Shown here: piece by piece, positions 62,053-64,000 of the stretch | Numbering within the stretch: the stretch's first letter is position 1 | Layout of the letters: every line of letters starts with the position of its first letter | DNA from: Pseudomonadota bacterium | Lineage (GTDB): Bacteria > Pseudomonadota > Gammaproteobacteria > Burkholderiales > Burkholderiaceae_C | Length of the DNA: 64,000 nucleotides | Assembly: GCA_030538605.1 (NCBI GenBank) | Contig: JAUNTQ010000001.1 | Coordinates: 1 to 64,000, forward strand | Reading direction: 5' to 3' | Program-made: the position numbers and the translations under genes | The notes under the pieces: model-generated | The model's database searches: none | What the model was told of the DNA's origin: nothing | What the model saw: the letters and a program-made list of their open reading frames with translations, nothing else

Positions 62053-63666
62053 ATGAGCTTTCACTACGCCAACCCCTATCTCTCCGCCCGCCTGCCGGTC
62101 TTTGCGCGCAACGCGGCGGCCACCTCGCACCCGCTGGCGGCGCAAGCGGGCTTGCGCATGCTGCAGCAAGGCGGCAACGCGGTGGACGCTGCCGTGGCCG
62201 CCGCTGCCGCCATGACCGTGTGCGAGCCCGTCAGCAACGGGCTGGGCAGCGATGCTTTCTGCATCCTGTGGGACGGCCAGAAGCTGCACGGGCTGAACGC
62301 ATCGGGCCGCGCGCCGGAGGGCTGGAGCGAGGCCTACTTCCGCCAGAAATACGGCGACGCCGCCACCGCGCCCCCCAAGCGCGGCCCCGACAGCGTGACC
62401 GTGCCGGGCGCGGTGTCTGCCTGGGTGCAGCTCAACAAGCGCTTTGGCCGCCTGCCGCTGGGCGACGTGCTGGCACCGGCCATCGACATCGCCGAGCGCG
62501 GCTATCTGGTGCCCGTGGTGGTGCAGCAAAAATGGGCGGCGGCCACGCCCGAGCTGCAAGAGCTGCCCGGCTTTGCCCAGGCCTTCATGCCCTGGGGTCG
62601 CGCGCCCAGGGTGGGCGAGCTGTTCAGGTTTCCGGCGGCGGCGCAGGCCCTGAAGCGCATTGCGCAGTCGCGCGGCGTGGCGTTTTACGGCGGCGAGATC
62701 GCCCACGCCATCGAGCGCTTCATCGCCGCGCAGGGCGGCGTGCTCAAGGCCAGCGATTTCGAGCGCTACCAGCCCGAGTGGGTAGACCCCATCCAGCACC
62801 ACTACCGCGGCCACACCGTGCACGAGATCGGCCCCAACGGCCAGGGCATAGCCGCGCTGATGGCGCTGGGCATCCTGCAGAACTTCGATTTGTCGCAGCT
62901 GGGCGTGGACAGCGTCAGCTCGCAGCACATGCAGATCGAAGCCATGAAGCTGGCCTTTGCCGACGTCTACCGCCACGTGGCCGAGCCCTCGTGGATGGCC
63001 GTCAGCCCCGCGCAGATGCTGGACGAGGCTTACCTCAAAAGCCGCGCCAGGCTCATCCGCATGAACCGCGCACAGGACTTCGGCCCCGGCCTGCAACCCA
63101 AGGGCGGCACCATCTACCTCACCGCAGCAGACGAAAGCGGCATGATGGTCAGCTTCATCCAGAGCAACTACATGGGCTTTGGCTCAGGCCTGGTGGAGCC
63201 CACCTTCGGCATCAGCCTGCAGAACCGCGGCCACGGCTTCAGCCTGGACACCGCCAGCCCCAACGTGGTGGCGCCCGGCAAGCGCCCGTTTCACACCATC
63301 ATCCCCGCCTTCCTGACCAAGGACGGCCAGCCCGTGATGAGCTTTGGCGTGATGGGTGCCAACATGCAGCCGCAAGGCCACGTGCAGACCCTGGTGCGCA
63401 TGCTCGACTACGGGCAAGACCCCCAGACCGCCTGCGACGCGCCGCGCTGGCGCGTCAACCAGGGCCTGTCCATCAACGTCGAAGCCGCCATGAGCGCCAA
63501 GGCCGTGGCCGATCTGCAAGAGCGGGGCCACCAGATCGACGTGATTCAGGACAGCTACCAGGACTTCGGCGCCGGCCAGTTCATCTGGCGCCTGGGCGAG
63601 CCGGCCGTGGAAGGCTACGTCGCCGCCAGCGACCCGCGCCGCGACGGCCTGGCCGCCGGTTTCTGA
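62053..63666 (+). CDS. Gamma-glutamyltransferase-family Ntn hydrolase
   Basis: A 537-aa Ntn-hydrolase precursor expected to self-cleave before Thr353 in PKGGTIYLTAADE, giving large and small subunits. Family motifs include GGNAVDAAVAAAAAM and GLGSDAFCILW at the N-terminus and GFGSGLVEPTFG near residue 390. No signal peptide is visible, so it is probably cytoplasmic, unlike E. coli Ggt. Substrates could be glutathione, gamma-glutamyl amides or a cephalosporin-acylase-like amide. It lies 18 bp before a DMT permease gene. Confidence 0.9.
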   Translation: MSFHYANPYLSARLPVFARNAAATSHPLAAQAGLRMLQQGGNAVDAAVAAAAAMTVCEPVSNGLGSDAFCILWDGQKLHGLNASGRAPEGWSEAYFRQKYGDAATAPPKRGPDSVTVPGAVSAWVQLNKRFGRLPLGDVLAPAIDIAERGYLVPVVVQQKWAAATPELQELPGFAQAFMPWGRAPRVGELFRFPAAAQALKRIAQSRGVAFYGGEIAHAIERFIAAQGGVLKASDFERYQPEWVDPIQHHYRGHTVHEIGPNGQGIAALMALGILQNFDLSQLGVDSVSSQHMQIEAMKLAFADVYRHVAEPSWMAVSPAQMLDEAYLKSRARLIRMNRAQDFGPGLQPKGGTIYLTAADESGMMVSFIQSNYMGFGSGLVEPTFGISLQNRGHGFSLDTASPNVVAPGKRPFHTIIPAFLTKDGQPVMSFGVMGANMQPQGHVQTLVRMLDYGQDPQTACDAPRWRVNQGLSINVEAAMSAKAVADLQERGHQIDVIQDSYQDFGAGQFIWRLGEPAVEGYVAASDPRRDGLAAGF

Positions 63667-63684
63667 GCACGGGCGCGACCAGGC

Positions 63685-64000
63685 ATGAGCACAGCCACGG
63701 AAGATGCGCCAAAGGCGAACGCAGGGCAGGCGGGCAGCGGCGCCAACACGCTCGCCATCGGCATGGCCATGGCCGCGCTGGGGGCCATTTGCTTCAGCGG
63801 CAAGGCCATCATCGTCAAGCTCGCCTACCGCTACGGGGTTGACGCCGTCACCCTCATCATGTGGCGCATGCTGCTGGCGCTGCCGCTGTTCGTGGGCATG
63901 GCCTGGTGGGCCGGGCGCGGCAAGCCGCCGCTGGCGGGGCGCGACTGGCCGGGCGTGCTGGGGCTGGGCTTCATCGGCTACTACCTCTCCAGCATGCTCG
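63685..64000 (+). CDS. EamA-type DMT permease, 5' part
   Basis: Starts MSTATEDAPKANAGQAG at ATG 63685; hydrophobic segments begin at TLAIGMAMAALGAICFSGKA and the frame is still open at the window edge. EamA/DMT superfamily. It probably shares a transcript with the gamma-glutamyltransferase-like gene. Confidence 0.88.
   Translation, partial: MSTATEDAPKANAGQAGSGANTLAIGMAMAALGAICFSGKAIIVKLAYRYGVDAVTLIMWRMLLALPLFVGMAWWAGRGKPPLAGRDWPGVLGLGFIGYYLSSML

Overview
The window is high-GC DNA from a betaproteobacterium, most likely a member of the Comamonadaceae (Burkholderiales; Acidovorax, Ottowia or Alicycliphilus-like). This rests on protein similarity recalled from memory, the tctBA and ABC_sub_bind transporters, the hupB / tRNA-Val / ppiD arrangement, and the dense short-chain acyl-CoA and organic-acid metabolism; no database search was run. 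It reads as ordinary chromosome (tRNAs, HU, PpiD, pgsA, murI, fumarases, glycine cleavage) into which small accessory modules and several families of palindromic repeats have been placed. No integrase, transposase, prophage or CRISPR array is visible.

Layout. 1-0.3 kb: remnant of a UvrA-like protein. 0.3-6.8 kb: valine/methylmalonate-semialdehyde catabolism (mmsA, isobutyryl-CoA dehydrogenase, 3-hydroxyisobutyryl-CoA hydrolase, mmsB) divergent from a ScfR-type short-chain acyl-CoA regulator, with TGTGAA sites around a good promoter. 6.8-7.3 kb: a candidate small RNA with its own promoter and terminator, then tRNA-Cys and tRNA-Leu. 7.3-13.8 kb: an acidic conserved protein, murI, an RclA-like disulfide oxidoreductase, and class I and class II fumarases head to head. 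13.8-18 kb: repeat-rich DNA with a gene remnant, then an esterase / Baeyer-Villiger monooxygenase pair divergent from an AraC regulator. 18-24.9 kb: glycine cleavage genes under a tandem glycine riboswitch, split by a vapBC toxin-antitoxin pair on the opposite strand; gcvP leads an overlapping operon with MOSC and GNAT genes.

25-37 kb: TRAP transporter (dctPQM), a three-gene ABC importer of the ABC_sub_bind type, ETF-ubiquinone oxidoreductase (which takes electrons from acyl-CoA dehydrogenases such as the one at 3.5 kb), an SDR, a thioesterase, a glycosyltransferase and an LplT-type transporter. 37-42.5 kb: a sulfur module (cytochrome c, flavocytochrome c sulfide dehydrogenase-type flavoprotein, YeeE/YedE transporter, a second FCSD-like flavoprotein, SoxY, SoxZ) without soxXA, soxB or soxCD. 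42.8-50.9 kb: YccA/Bax-inhibitor-like protein, alkB, MscS channel, an exported SAM-methyltransferase-like protein, tRNA-His, ppiD, tRNA-Val, hupB, a DMT permease, pgsA. 51-55.2 kb: scoAB CoA-transferase, two head-to-head carboxymuconolactone-decarboxylase-superfamily genes, and a hipBA toxin-antitoxin pair preceded by three identically spaced palindromic operators. 55.3-64 kb: aldehyde dehydrogenase, periplasmic binding protein, split chromate transporter, tctBA, a gamma-glutamyltransferase-like enzyme and the start of another DMT permease.

The most distinctive non-coding structure is a family of eight palindromes (seven of exactly 78 bp, one of 77 bp) plus one half copy. Their end bases covary and they carry an A-run before and a T-run after, so they look like mobile bidirectional terminators. 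Other highlights are the 49-bp-phased hip operators, the vapBC split of the gcv genes, the candidate sRNA, and the reduced sulfur module with an altered SoxY tail and an FCSD paralogue that has lost the flavin-attachment cysteine.
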